From: Pedobacter sp. MC2016-15
Lineage (GTDB): Bacteria > Bacteroidota > Bacteroidia > Sphingobacteriales > Sphingobacteriaceae
Length of the DNA: 64,000 bases
Direction: 5' to 3'
NCBI RefSeq assembly: GCF_026239695.1
Contig: NZ_JAPIVS010000008.1
Span: forward strand, 1 to 64,000
Position numbers and translations under genes: made by a program. The notes under the pieces are model-generated. The model was not told the DNA's origin and did no database searches. It was given only the letters and a program-made list of their open reading frames with translations. Within the stretch, counting starts at the first letter, position 1. The number at the start of each line of letters is the position of its first letter. Positions 44,107 to 51,926 of the stretch are shown piece after piece.

Positions 44107-45761
44107 TCCCTCATGAGCAGGTCTACCGTTGCATTCGCATCGTTGATGATAGCTGCAGGATAATCGTTAATTTCGAGAATCTTAATAGCATTCCGCGTCT
44201 TTAAAGGCCCTTTTTTGATCTTGTGATCAAAAAGTAGTTCTTCTTCTGCTACAGTTTCCGTAAAGTGATAAAGGTCGTATTCTGATTTAAGGAGTTCATT
44301 CAGCTCCGTATCATGCGTTGACACAAAAACCAGGTTGTTATTTTTTGCAAGATAGGATAGAATGGCTTTTCCGGCGGATACCCTTTCAATGGTATTGGTA
44401 CCTTTAAAGATTTCATCGAGGATAAAAAAACTCGGGGCTTCGTTGCGGGATTCCTGTATAAACTCTTTGATGATCCTCATCTCCTCAAAATAATAGCTTT
44501 TCTCTTCCAGCAGGCTGTCAGATATAGTGATCGAGGAGAATATCTTTGAATAGGGCATCACAAACTTGTCGGCAAGACAGGTGAGTAGTGTTTGTCCCAG
44601 GATCATATTGATACCTACCGATCGTATAAAAGTAGTTTTCCCCGACATATTTGATCCTGTCAGCAGCAGATTCTTCTGCTCAAGGTGCAGGTCGTTAGGT
44701 ACACAATCAGCAATAAGCGGATGTCTGACAGCCAATACTTCCAAGCCGATGGTACTGTTAAATACGGGTTTGCAGTAATGATCGAGTGAGGATCTGAAAG
44801 CTGCAACAGATATAGCAGTATCAACTGTCCCGATGAACTTAAAAAGGTCTTTAAGTTTTTCCTTCTTTTCTCTGAGGGAGTCAATAATAGAATAAAAGGA
44901 GATAATCTCGATATTAAAAGCAATTTTAAGCAGCTCAAAAACCAGGAAGCCCACGATAGCAGCATCTCCTTCGGCCATATTATCCAGCTTAACCCCGATC
45001 ATTTTCCTTTTCAGAGGTGTAAGTTCCCTGATGAGTAGTCCCGTATCTGGAAAATGAGTGCTGATTTTTGGCTCGGCATCCAGTGATTTGGCGGTATCAA
45101 AAGCTTTCAGAAATTCTCCAAGAGAGGATGTATGTACACTGACATTGTTTTTGTTCCAGTAATGGATGCCGGAGTTAATAATGAAGACCCCTCCAAACAC
45201 CAGAAAGGCCGTAGGGTAAAAGAAACCGGCAAGCAGACAGGCTATATTCAAAAATGTCAGCAAATAGATCAGAGGCATAAATTCAGGGCGATCGATTTTT
45301 TTTGCATATACAAGGTCCTGAAAATAATAGGAGTCATTTTTCTCCAGTTTCTGCAGGATGACCTGAGTGTTCAGCCGCAATTCTTCATCGTCCGCCATGA
45401 GTTCAGCAAAAGCATCCTGCACCATTAGGGCATCCGTATTTTTGTCGAGCGTACGTAATCTGGCATATAAAAATTGCTGGCCAACACGTGATACTGTACG
45501 GTCAACAAGTTTAAAAACCTCGTTCAGATAGAGGTCGTTCGCCACTTTATCTGAGATCAGCTGAAGTTTTTCAGCAGAATCTGAAATGGTGTTCAGGAAA
45601 TAGTTTTCTACGGAATCCAGATCAATATAGCGGCTGTTCTTCGGCTGGCCCCAATCCTGCCTCAACCTTTCACGGTTTGTTTTTTCGGCCAGCTTTTTAT
45701 AAAAATAAACAAGCACGTAGATGATCAGAAGGGTAAGGATGATATAAAAGGCAATTAACAT
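44103..45761 (-). CDS. Membrane-anchored MutS-domain ATPase
   Basis: A 552-residue protein. It has an N-terminal transmembrane helix (about 2-21, 'LIAFYIILTLLIIYVLVYFY') and two more hydrophobic segments near 165-205. A MutS-like core/lever region follows, then the MutS domain V ATPase: Walker A 'LLTGSNMSGKTTFIRSVGINMILGQT' and Walker B region 'EAPSFFILDEIFKGTNTIERVSAGKAILSYL'. The His-bearing segment is 'VFVSTHDTELNEL'. It lacks the mismatch-recognition domain I of true MutS, so a role in classical mismatch repair is unlikely. This membrane-bound family is common in Bacteroidetes but its function is not known to me. It is divergent from the sulfate operon and overlaps the START gene by 4 bp. 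Confidence 0.85.
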   Translation of the reverse strand: MLIAFYIILTLLIIYVLVYFYKKLAEKTNRERLRQDWGQPKNSRYIDLDSVENYFLNTISDSAEKLQLISDKVANDLYLNEVFKLVDRTVSRVGQQFLYARLRTLDKNTDALMVQDAFAELMADDEELRLNTQVILQKLEKNDSYYFQDLVYAKKIDRPEFMPLIYLLTFLNIACLLAGFFYPTAFLVFGGVFIINSGIHYWNKNNVSVHTSSLGEFLKAFDTAKSLDAEPKISTHFPDTGLLIRELTPLKRKMIGVKLDNMAEGDAAIVGFLVFELLKIAFNIEIISFYSIIDSLREKKEKLKDLFKFIGTVDTAISVAAFRSSLDHYCKPVFNSTIGLEVLAVRHPLIADCVPNDLHLEQKNLLLTGSNMSGKTTFIRSVGINMILGQTLLTCLADKFVMPYSKIFSSITISDSLLEEKSYYFEEMRIIKEFIQESRNEAPSFFILDEIFKGTNTIERVSAGKAILSYLAKNNNLVFVSTHDTELNELLKSEYDLYHFTETVAEEELLFDHKIKKGPLKTRNAIKILEINDYPAAIINDANATVDLLMRD

Positions 45762-45852
45762 GTGAATAGGGTCGTATGAAACAGGGGCGAAATTTAAGGA
45801 ATAATTATGTCATTTTTTCACGCTATTCACTACCATTTCTATATAGAATGTA

Positions 45853-45886
45853 TATATTTGGGCTATAGAGATTCACAACATCTCTA
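45853..45886 (+). promoter_or_regulatory. Promoter -7 box and start-proximal inverted repeat of the sulfate operon
   Basis: TATATTTG (45853-45860) fits TAnnTTTG; no good -33 box is seen. The inverted repeat TAGAGAT (45866-45872) / ATCTCTA (45880-45886), with a 7-nt loop, falls where transcription should start. It could be an operator or a 5'-leader hairpin. I found no recognisable SAM riboswitch core in the 157-bp intergenic region. Confidence 0.5.
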
Positions 45887-45918
45887 AGCAAAACATTTCC
45901 TAACCAAGATTTATTGAA

Positions 45919-48012
45919 ATGCAGAGTTTTAGAACGGAGTTTGAAAATCCGATAGTAGAAAAAGATATCATAGATCTTGAGCAGAAGATCCGTGCCTTTC
46001 GTGAAGGAAAAATTCACGATGAGAAGTTCCGCAGCCTAAGGCTTGCGCGTGGTGTTTACGGCCAGCGTCAGCCCGGAGTGCAAATGATCCGCATTAAACT
46101 TCCATTTGGAAAAGTTACTTTCCAGCAATTGCTGCGTATTGCTGATGTTTCTGATGAATACGGCAGTGGTAACCTCCATTTGACAACCAGACAAGACATA
46201 CAGATCCACTATGTGAGTCTTGACCGTACGCCACAATTATGGGCTGAACTGGAACGCGATGATATCACCTTGCGTGAAGCTTGCGGAAATACAGTACGGA
46301 ATGTAACCTCATCTCCTGATTCAGGTATTAATCCGGATGAGCCATTTGACGTGTCGCCCTATGCACAGGCGGTATTCAAATACTTTCTGCGTAACCCTAT
46401 TTGTCAGGAAATGGGCAGGAAGATCAAAATTTCCTTCTCGTCTACATCAAAAGATACTGCATTCAGCTATATCCACGACCTTGGCTTTATTCCAAAGATC
46501 AATGCTGCCGGGGAGCGTGGTTTTAAGGTAATGTTTGCCGGAGGATTGGGTGCACAGCCATTTCTGGCGAGTGTGGCTCATGAATTTCTGCACGAAGACC
46601 TGATCATTCCTTATACAGAATCCGTTCTGCGGGTGTTCGATCGTTATGGTGAAAGAACCAACAGGAATAAGGCCCGTCTGAAATACCTGGTTCAAAAACT
46701 GGGATTGGAAGAAGTGAAAGCGCTGATTGCTGAAGAAGTTACAGCTAACAAATCTAAAGTATTTAAAATAGATACAGGTACAGTACCTCTGCCGGCATTC
46801 CCGGCTCCGGTTGCTGCTACGGATCTGAAGCCTGCTGATGAACACCATTATCAGCAATGGCTGGATACCAATGTTTTTGAACAAAAACAAAGTGGTTTCT
46901 ATGGAGTATATATCAAAATCCCGAAAGGGGATATCAAAACTGATCATGCAAGGGTATTGGTAGAAGCTATCCGCCCATATGTGGCAGATGAAATCCGCAT
47001 TACACAAAACCAGGGTTTGTTGTTAAAATTTGTACGTAAAGAAGCATTATTGCCACTGTATAACAACTTAAACGAACTCAACTATGCGGTCCCGGGATTC
47101 GACAGTATTGCGGATGTTACTACATGCCCTGGAACGGATACCTGTAATCTGGGTATCTCCAACAGTATGTCTCTAGCGGTAGTGCTTGAAAATGTCATCT
47201 ATGATGAGTATCCTGACCTTGTTTATGATAAAGATATCAAGATCAAAATCAGCGGATGTATGAACTCCTGCGGACAACATGGACTTGCTCATATTGGTTT
47301 CCATGGGAGTTCTGTGAAGGCAAATGGTAAAGTTGTTCCTGCTGTACAGGTAATGCTGGGTGGCGGAACTGTGGGTGATGGAGAAGGCAGGGTAGCGGAG
47401 CGTGTGATCAAAACTCCTACCAAACGTGCACCAGCGGTGTTACGTGCGATACTTGACGATTTCAATTCGAACTCTGCGGAAGAAGAGAGTTTCCACCATT
47501 ATTATGATGAAAAGGGAAAAGACTATTTCTATCAGATGTTGAAACCTATCGCGGACCTGACTACTTTACAGGATGCTGAATATGTAGACTGGGGCCACGA
47601 GGAAACATTTGAAACTGCAATTGGCGTAGGGGAATGTGCGGGCGTAGTAATCGACCTGGTGGCGACGCTTTTACTGGAAGGTGAAGAAAAATTGCAATGG
47701 GCTGGTGAAGCTTTCGAGAGAGGAGCCTGGTCTGATTCAATTTATCACTCTTACAGTGTGCTTGTAAACACTGCTAAAGCGCTGTTATTGGATAAAGGTA
47801 TCAACAGCAGTACCCAAATTGGGATCATCAGAGAATTTGATGCTCATTTTGTGGATACTGCGGAAGTAGTTTTGCCTGAAAGCTTCAATGAATTTGTGCT
47901 GAAAATCAATAAAAATGAGCCTACTGAGGACTTTGCAATCACCTATCTGAATCAGGCGACTGATTTTTATAAAGCAATGGCGGCGAAAAGGGGCGCTGAG
48001 GTAAACTCATGA
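45919..48012 (+). CDS. Assimilatory sulfite (nitrite/sulfite) reductase with C-terminal HEPN domain
   Basis: A 697-residue siroheme-[4Fe-4S] enzyme. Two ferredoxin-like half domains ('LPFGKVTFQQLLRIADVSDEYGSGNLHLTTRQDIQIHYV' and 'GFYGVYIKIPKGDIKTDHARVLVEAIRPYVADEIRITQNQGLLLKFV') alternate with the catalytic domains. The cluster cysteines are C403, C409, C447 and C451 (TCPGTDTC and GCMNSC). After about residue 560 a HEPN-like helical domain follows ('LLLEGEEKLQWAGEAFERGAWSDSIYHSYSVLVNTAKALLLDKGINS'). Location with cobA, cysH, cysD and cysN argues for six-electron sulfite-to-sulfide reduction, not nitrite reduction. No flavoprotein CysJ is next to it, so ferredoxin is a likely donor. The stop overlaps cobA by 4 bp. 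Confidence 0.92.
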   Translation: MQSFRTEFENPIVEKDIIDLEQKIRAFREGKIHDEKFRSLRLARGVYGQRQPGVQMIRIKLPFGKVTFQQLLRIADVSDEYGSGNLHLTTRQDIQIHYVSLDRTPQLWAELERDDITLREACGNTVRNVTSSPDSGINPDEPFDVSPYAQAVFKYFLRNPICQEMGRKIKISFSSTSKDTAFSYIHDLGFIPKINAAGERGFKVMFAGGLGAQPFLASVAHEFLHEDLIIPYTESVLRVFDRYGERTNRNKARLKYLVQKLGLEEVKALIAEEVTANKSKVFKIDTGTVPLPAFPAPVAATDLKPADEHHYQQWLDTNVFEQKQSGFYGVYIKIPKGDIKTDHARVLVEAIRPYVADEIRITQNQGLLLKFVRKEALLPLYNNLNELNYAVPGFDSIADVTTCPGTDTCNLGISNSMSLAVVLENVIYDEYPDLVYDKDIKIKISGCMNSCGQHGLAHIGFHGSSVKANGKVVPAVQVMLGGGTVGDGEGRVAERVIKTPTKRAPAVLRAILDDFNSNSAEEESFHHYYDEKGKDYFYQMLKPIADLTTLQDAEYVDWGHEETFETAIGVGECAGVVIDLVATLLLEGEEKLQWAGEAFERGAWSDSIYHSYSVLVNTAKALLLDKGINSSTQIGIIREFDAHFVDTAEVVLPESFNEFVLKINKNEPTEDFAITYLNQATDFYKAMAAKRGAEVNS

Positions 48013-48800
48013 TACAGTCCTCCAAAAGAAAAATCAGGGAACCCAGGATCACGCTCGTTGGCGCTGGTCCGGGAGATCCCGAACTCATCACCATGAAAGG
48101 TGCCAATGCGCTGAAGGATGCTGATGTGATCCTGTATGATGCACTCGTGAATGATCAGATTCTGGATTACGCTTCTGCAGATGCTATTAAGGTATTTGTT
48201 GGAAAACGTTCAGGTGCTCATTCCTCCTCTCAGGATGAGATCAATAAACTGATGGTAGATTACGCGCTTCATTATGGGCATGTTGTCCGTTTAAAAGGGG
48301 GCGACCCATTTGTTTTTGGACGTGGTTATGAAGAAATCAATTTTGCCGCCGGCTACAGTATTCCTGCACAGGTGATTCCTGGATTATCAAGTTCTATCTC
48401 TGTACCGGGATTACAACAAATTCCTGTCACACACAGAGGTTTGAGTGAAAGCTTCTGGGTTGTAACGGGTACTACAGCGTCGGGTGCAGTATCAAATGAC
48501 CTGTATGAAGCGGTGCGGACTAAAGCTACGGTAGTGGTGCTTATGGGCCTCAACAAGCTGAAAGAGATTGTAAAGCTGTACCAGGCGGAGCATAAAAACA
48601 ACCTGCCCGTAGCGGTTATCCAAAGTGGTTCTACAGATCATGAGCAGTTGGCCATTGGCATCGTAGATACGATAGTGGAATTGGTGGAAGAGAAAAAAAT
48701 TACTGCACCTGCGATTATGGTATTTGGTGAAGTTGTTTCGCTGCATCCTGATTTTCAGCCTATCAGGGATTTTTTTGCAACCTTAAAAGAAGAGTTATAG
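48009..48800 (+). CDS. cobA: Uroporphyrinogen-III C-methyltransferase
   Basis: A 263-residue SAM-dependent methyltransferase that makes precorrin-2 from uroporphyrinogen III, the first step to siroheme. Family motifs are clear: 'ITLVGAGPGDPELITMKGANALKDADVILYDALVNDQIL' at about 14-52, 'GHVVRLKGGDPFVFGRGYEE' at about 95-115, and 'VIPGLSSSISVPGLQQIPVTHRGLSESFWVVTG'. The gene overlaps sulfite reductase by 4 bp and precedes the siroheme synthase-TSUP gene by 9 bp. The operon thus makes the prosthetic group next to the enzyme that needs it. Confidence 0.95.
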   Translation: MIQSSKRKIREPRITLVGAGPGDPELITMKGANALKDADVILYDALVNDQILDYASADAIKVFVGKRSGAHSSSQDEINKLMVDYALHYGHVVRLKGGDPFVFGRGYEEINFAAGYSIPAQVIPGLSSSISVPGLQQIPVTHRGLSESFWVVTGTTASGAVSNDLYEAVRTKATVVVLMGLNKLKEIVKLYQAEHKNNLPVAVIQSGSTDHEQLAIGIVDTIVELVEEKKITAPAIMVFGEVVSLHPDFQPIRDFFATLKEEL

Positions 48801-48809
48801 CTTAGGGAC

Positions 48810-50306
48810 GTGGAATTAGAAGGTAATCAGTTATTTCCTGTTTTTTTAAAGCTCAACCAGTTACATACTGTAATCATTGGTGCAGGTCCTGTTGGGCTTG
48901 AAAAGCTGACTGCCGTGCTCGCCCAGAGTGAGCAGGCCAGGATCACTATTATTGCTGAGGTCGTATGTGAGGAGGTCCGCCGGCTTGCGGAAGACTTATC
49001 CCAGATCAGCCTTTTTACAAAGAGTTACGAGGCCACTGATCTGATGCATGCAGACCTGGTAATCGCGGCTACAAATAACAATGTATTAAATGAAGAAATA
49101 AAGCGTGATGCCCATGCTTTAAAGTTGCTGGTGAACGTGGCCGATAAGCCCGATCTGTGCGACTTTTACCTGGGTTCTGTGGTAAAGAAAGGTGATCTGA
49201 AGATCGCCATCTCTACCAATGGAAAGTCGCCAACTATAGCAAAAAGATTAAAAGAACTGTTCACTGAGGCACTGCCAGCCGAATTGGATATTACACTGCA
49301 GCAAATGAGTCAATTCCGAAATACTTTAGAGGGGGATTTTAGTGCGAAAGTTAAGAAACTAAATGAGGTCAGTGCTGTACTGGTAGAGGCAGAGCAAAAA
49401 GCGGAGCTGAAAGCTGTTAAAGTCAGCAGCCCGTCTTATCCCAAATTCAGATTGCTGATCTGGCTGACGATCATTTTGTCGATCGCGGTGCTGGTTACTG
49501 TATTCTGGAACAGGGAGCCTGAATTTCAGGCCTTTGTAGCAGATATAAATCCATTGTTCTACTGGTTTCTGTTTGGAGGTTTTGTCTTTGCAATGATCGA
49601 CGGGGCAATTGGTATGTCTTATGGTGTTACTTCAACGGCCTTCTCATTATCGATGGGCATACCACCGGCTTCGGCAAGTATGGGGGTGCATCTCTCGGAA
49701 GTACTGAGTTGCGGAATTGCCGGATGGATGCATTACCGGATGGGGAATATCAACTGGAAGCTTTTTAAGCTGCTGATCATTCCTGGCATCATCGGTGCTG
49801 TATCCGGTGCTTACCTCTTGTCCTCTCTGGAGCATTACAGTGCCTATACCAAACCATTTGTTTCGCTTTATACGCTGATCTTAGGATGGGTGATTCTGAA
49901 AAAAGCTTTTAACAAAACTGCTTTGGCCAAAGACGGGAAAATCAAAAAAATTGGCCTGTTAGGTCTTGGAGGTGGTTTTGTTGACGCTGTAGGTGGCGGG
50001 GGCTGGGGATCGATTGTGTTGTCGAGCCTGATTGCTGGTGGCAGAAATGCGAGATTTTCACTTGGAACTGTAAAACTAACGCGTTTTTTTATCGCATTGC
50101 TCAGTTCACTTACCTTTGTAACGATGCTCAAATCGGCACATTGGGAAGCTGTAGCAGGACTGGTCATCGGTAGTGCCCTGGCTGCACCAATAGCAGCAAA
50201 GGTTTCTAACCGCATCTCTGCAAAGAGCATCATGGTCTCAGTGGGTATCATCGTGATTGGAGTAAGCTTGAGAAGCATAATTTTGTTTATTTTAAAACTT
50301 ATATAA
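48810..50306 (+). CDS. Fusion of siroheme synthase (precorrin-2 dehydrogenase/ferrochelatase) with a TSUP-family membrane transporter
   Basis: A 498-residue protein with a GTG start. Residues 1-205 are the Met8/CysG-N domain: 'HTVIIGAGPVGLEKLTAVL' (NAD site), 'DLVIAATNNNVLNEEI', 'LLVNVADKPDLCDFYLGSVVKKGDLKIAISTNGKSPTIAKRLKELF'. The Asp in NVADKP is the likely catalytic residue shared by dehydrogenase and chelatase reactions. A membrane helix at about 216-236 is followed by a TauE/SafE (TSUP) domain (about 250-498, 'GGFVFAMIDGAIGMSYGVTSTAFSLSMGIPPASASMGVHLSEVL', 'GGGFVDAVGGGGWGSIVLSSLIAGG'). TSUP proteins carry sulfate, sulfite or organosulfonates, so one polypeptide may supply both sulfur substrate and siroheme. 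It overlaps cysH by 1 bp. Confidence 0.88.
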   Translation: MELEGNQLFPVFLKLNQLHTVIIGAGPVGLEKLTAVLAQSEQARITIIAEVVCEEVRRLAEDLSQISLFTKSYEATDLMHADLVIAATNNNVLNEEIKRDAHALKLLVNVADKPDLCDFYLGSVVKKGDLKIAISTNGKSPTIAKRLKELFTEALPAELDITLQQMSQFRNTLEGDFSAKVKKLNEVSAVLVEAEQKAELKAVKVSSPSYPKFRLLIWLTIILSIAVLVTVFWNREPEFQAFVADINPLFYWFLFGGFVFAMIDGAIGMSYGVTSTAFSLSMGIPPASASMGVHLSEVLSCGIAGWMHYRMGNINWKLFKLLIIPGIIGAVSGAYLLSSLEHYSAYTKPFVSLYTLILGWVILKKAFNKTALAKDGKIKKIGLLGLGGGFVDAVGGGGWGSIVLSSLIAGGRNARFSLGTVKLTRFFIALLSSLTFVTMLKSAHWEAVAGLVIGSALAAPIAAKVSNRISAKSIMVSVGIIVIGVSLRSIILFILKLI

Positions 50307-51010
50307 TGAAAGAATACCTGGAAGAGATTGCTGTACAGATAAAGGATATGGGACCCGTAGAGGCCATAGCTTTCCTTGCGCAGAAATTTCCCGGACAGAT
50401 TACTTTCTCTACCAGCTTTGGCTGGGAAGATCAGGTAATCACAGATATGATATTCGCCAATGACCTTCCTGTAAAAGTTTTTACCCTTGAAACGGGCCGG
50501 TTATTTCCGGAAACTTATTATGTTTGGAACAGGACACTGGAAAACTATAATAAGCCAATCCATGCGTATTATCCGGATGTACAGGCTTTAGAGGATATGG
50601 TGTCAAAGAAAGGTCCGAGCAGTTTTTATGAGTCTGTAGAGAACAGAAAGGAATGCTGCCATATCCGTAAAATTGTGCCTTTGAAAAGGGCATTGAGCGG
50701 GAATAAGTTATGGGTTACAGGAATCAGGGCAGATCAATCGTTAAACCGTCATGATATGTCCAACCTGGAATGGGACGAGGGAAACCAGCTGGTGAAGTTT
50801 CATCCGATCTTTGAATGGACTTTGGAAGATGTTAAAGCCTATATTAAAAAGTATAATATTGTATACAATACGCTTCATGATCGCGGATTTCCAAGCATAG
50901 GCTGCGCACCTTGTACAAGGGCAGTGCAACCTGGTGAGGATTTCAGAGCCGGAAGATGGTGGTGGGAAGATCAATCGAAGAAAGAATGTGGTTTGCATGC
51001 CACGAAATAA
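50306..51010 (+). CDS. cysH: Assimilatory adenylyl-sulfate (APS) reductase
   Basis: A 234-residue PAPS-reductase-family enzyme that reduces activated sulfate to sulfite. The nucleotide site begins 'QITFSTSFGWEDQVITDMI'. Four cluster cysteines, C117-C118 (KECCHIRK) and C200/C203 (GCAPCTRA), match the [4Fe-4S] motif of bacterial APS reductases. The catalytic cysteine is C228 in the terminal KKECGLH. PAPS reductases of the E. coli type lack the CC...CxxC set, so APS is the expected substrate; the absence of an APS-kinase gene or domain in this operon agrees. It overlaps the preceding gene by 1 bp, and cysD starts 10 bp after its stop. Confidence 0.93.
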   Translation: MKEYLEEIAVQIKDMGPVEAIAFLAQKFPGQITFSTSFGWEDQVITDMIFANDLPVKVFTLETGRLFPETYYVWNRTLENYNKPIHAYYPDVQALEDMVSKKGPSSFYESVENRKECCHIRKIVPLKRALSGNKLWVTGIRADQSLNRHDMSNLEWDEGNQLVKFHPIFEWTLEDVKAYIKKYNIVYNTLHDRGFPSIGCAPCTRAVQPGEDFRAGRWWWEDQSKKECGLHATK

Positions 51011-51020
51011 TGTAAAGCAC

Positions 51021-51926
51021 ATGAGTAAATATAACTTAGATTATTTAGACGAATTAGAAGCAGAGGCGATTCATATTCTGCGTGAGGTAGCCGGGCAGTT
51101 TGAGAAGCCGGCACTGTTGTTTTCTGGTGGTAAAGATTCGATTACCCTGGTCAGGCTTGCCGAAAAAGCATTCCGCCCGGGAAAATTCCCTTTCCCGCTG
51201 GTACACATTGACACAGGTCATAACTTTGAAGAAACGATTACTTACAGAGATCAGATGGTGGACCGTCTGGGCGAAAAGCTGATCGTCGGCTATGTACAGG
51301 AGTCGATCGATGAAGGCAAGGTGATTGAGCAGACGGGTAAAAATGCGAGCAGAAATGCACTGCAAACGGTTACCCTGCTGGACACTATTGCCAAACATGG
51401 GTTTGATGCCTGTATTGGTGGTGCAAGACGAGATGAAGAGAAAGCAAGGGCCAAAGAAAGAATCTTTTCTGTAAGGGATGAATTCGGACAATGGGACCCT
51501 AAACGCCAGCGTCCGGAGCTATGGAATATCTATAATGGTAAAATCCATAAAGGTGAAAATGTAAGGGTATTTCCGATCAGTAACTGGACGGAGCTTGATG
51601 TATGGAACTATATCCGCAGGGAGAAAATGGACCTTCCTTCCATCTATTTTGCGCATAAAAGAGATACGATTACCAGAAATGGCCAGTTGATGGCTGCTTC
51701 TCCGTTTTTGAACATGGATGAAGCCGATGTAGTTACAAACCGTATGGTAAGATTCCGCACGGTGGGCGACATGAGCTGCACTGCAGCTGTTGAATCTGAA
51801 GCTGATCAGATTGACGATATTATCGAAGAGATCAGCGCTTCAAAAATAAGTGAACGTGGTGCCCGTCTAGACGATAAAGTATCGGAAGCAGCAATGGAAG
51901 ACCGCAAAAAAGGAGGATACTTTTAA
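51021..51926 (+). CDS. cysD: Sulfate adenylyltransferase subunit 2
   Basis: A 301-residue protein when started at 51021 (MSKYNLDYLDELEAEAIHIL). An earlier in-frame ATG at 50934 lies inside cysH and is rejected. The ATP-pyrophosphatase PP-loop is 'PALLFSGGKDSITLVRLAEKAF'. Family blocks 'FPLVHIDTGHNFEETITYRDQMV', 'FDACIGGARRDEEKARAKERIFSVRD' and 'VRFRTVGDMSCTAAVES' follow. It makes APS from sulfate and ATP together with CysN, whose start codon overlaps its stop by 1 bp. Confidence 0.96.
   Translation: MSKYNLDYLDELEAEAIHILREVAGQFEKPALLFSGGKDSITLVRLAEKAFRPGKFPFPLVHIDTGHNFEETITYRDQMVDRLGEKLIVGYVQESIDEGKVIEQTGKNASRNALQTVTLLDTIAKHGFDACIGGARRDEEKARAKERIFSVRDEFGQWDPKRQRPELWNIYNGKIHKGENVRVFPISNWTELDVWNYIRREKMDLPSIYFAHKRDTITRNGQLMAASPFLNMDEADVVTNRMVRFRTVGDMSCTAAVESEADQIDDIIEEISASKISERGARLDDKVSEAAMEDRKKGGYF

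Noticed and set aside
45762..45918. SAM riboswitch before the sulfate operon
   Set aside because: Only a short inverted repeat at the expected transcript start is seen; no multi-helix riboswitch core could be recognised.
46447..47007. 186-codon minus-strand open frame inside sulfite reductase
   Set aside because: The opposite strand encodes conserved reductase motifs; the frame has no recognisable domain.
50934..51020. In-frame 29-residue extension of CysD
   Set aside because: It lies inside cysH in another frame; the family N-terminus fits the ATG at 51021.
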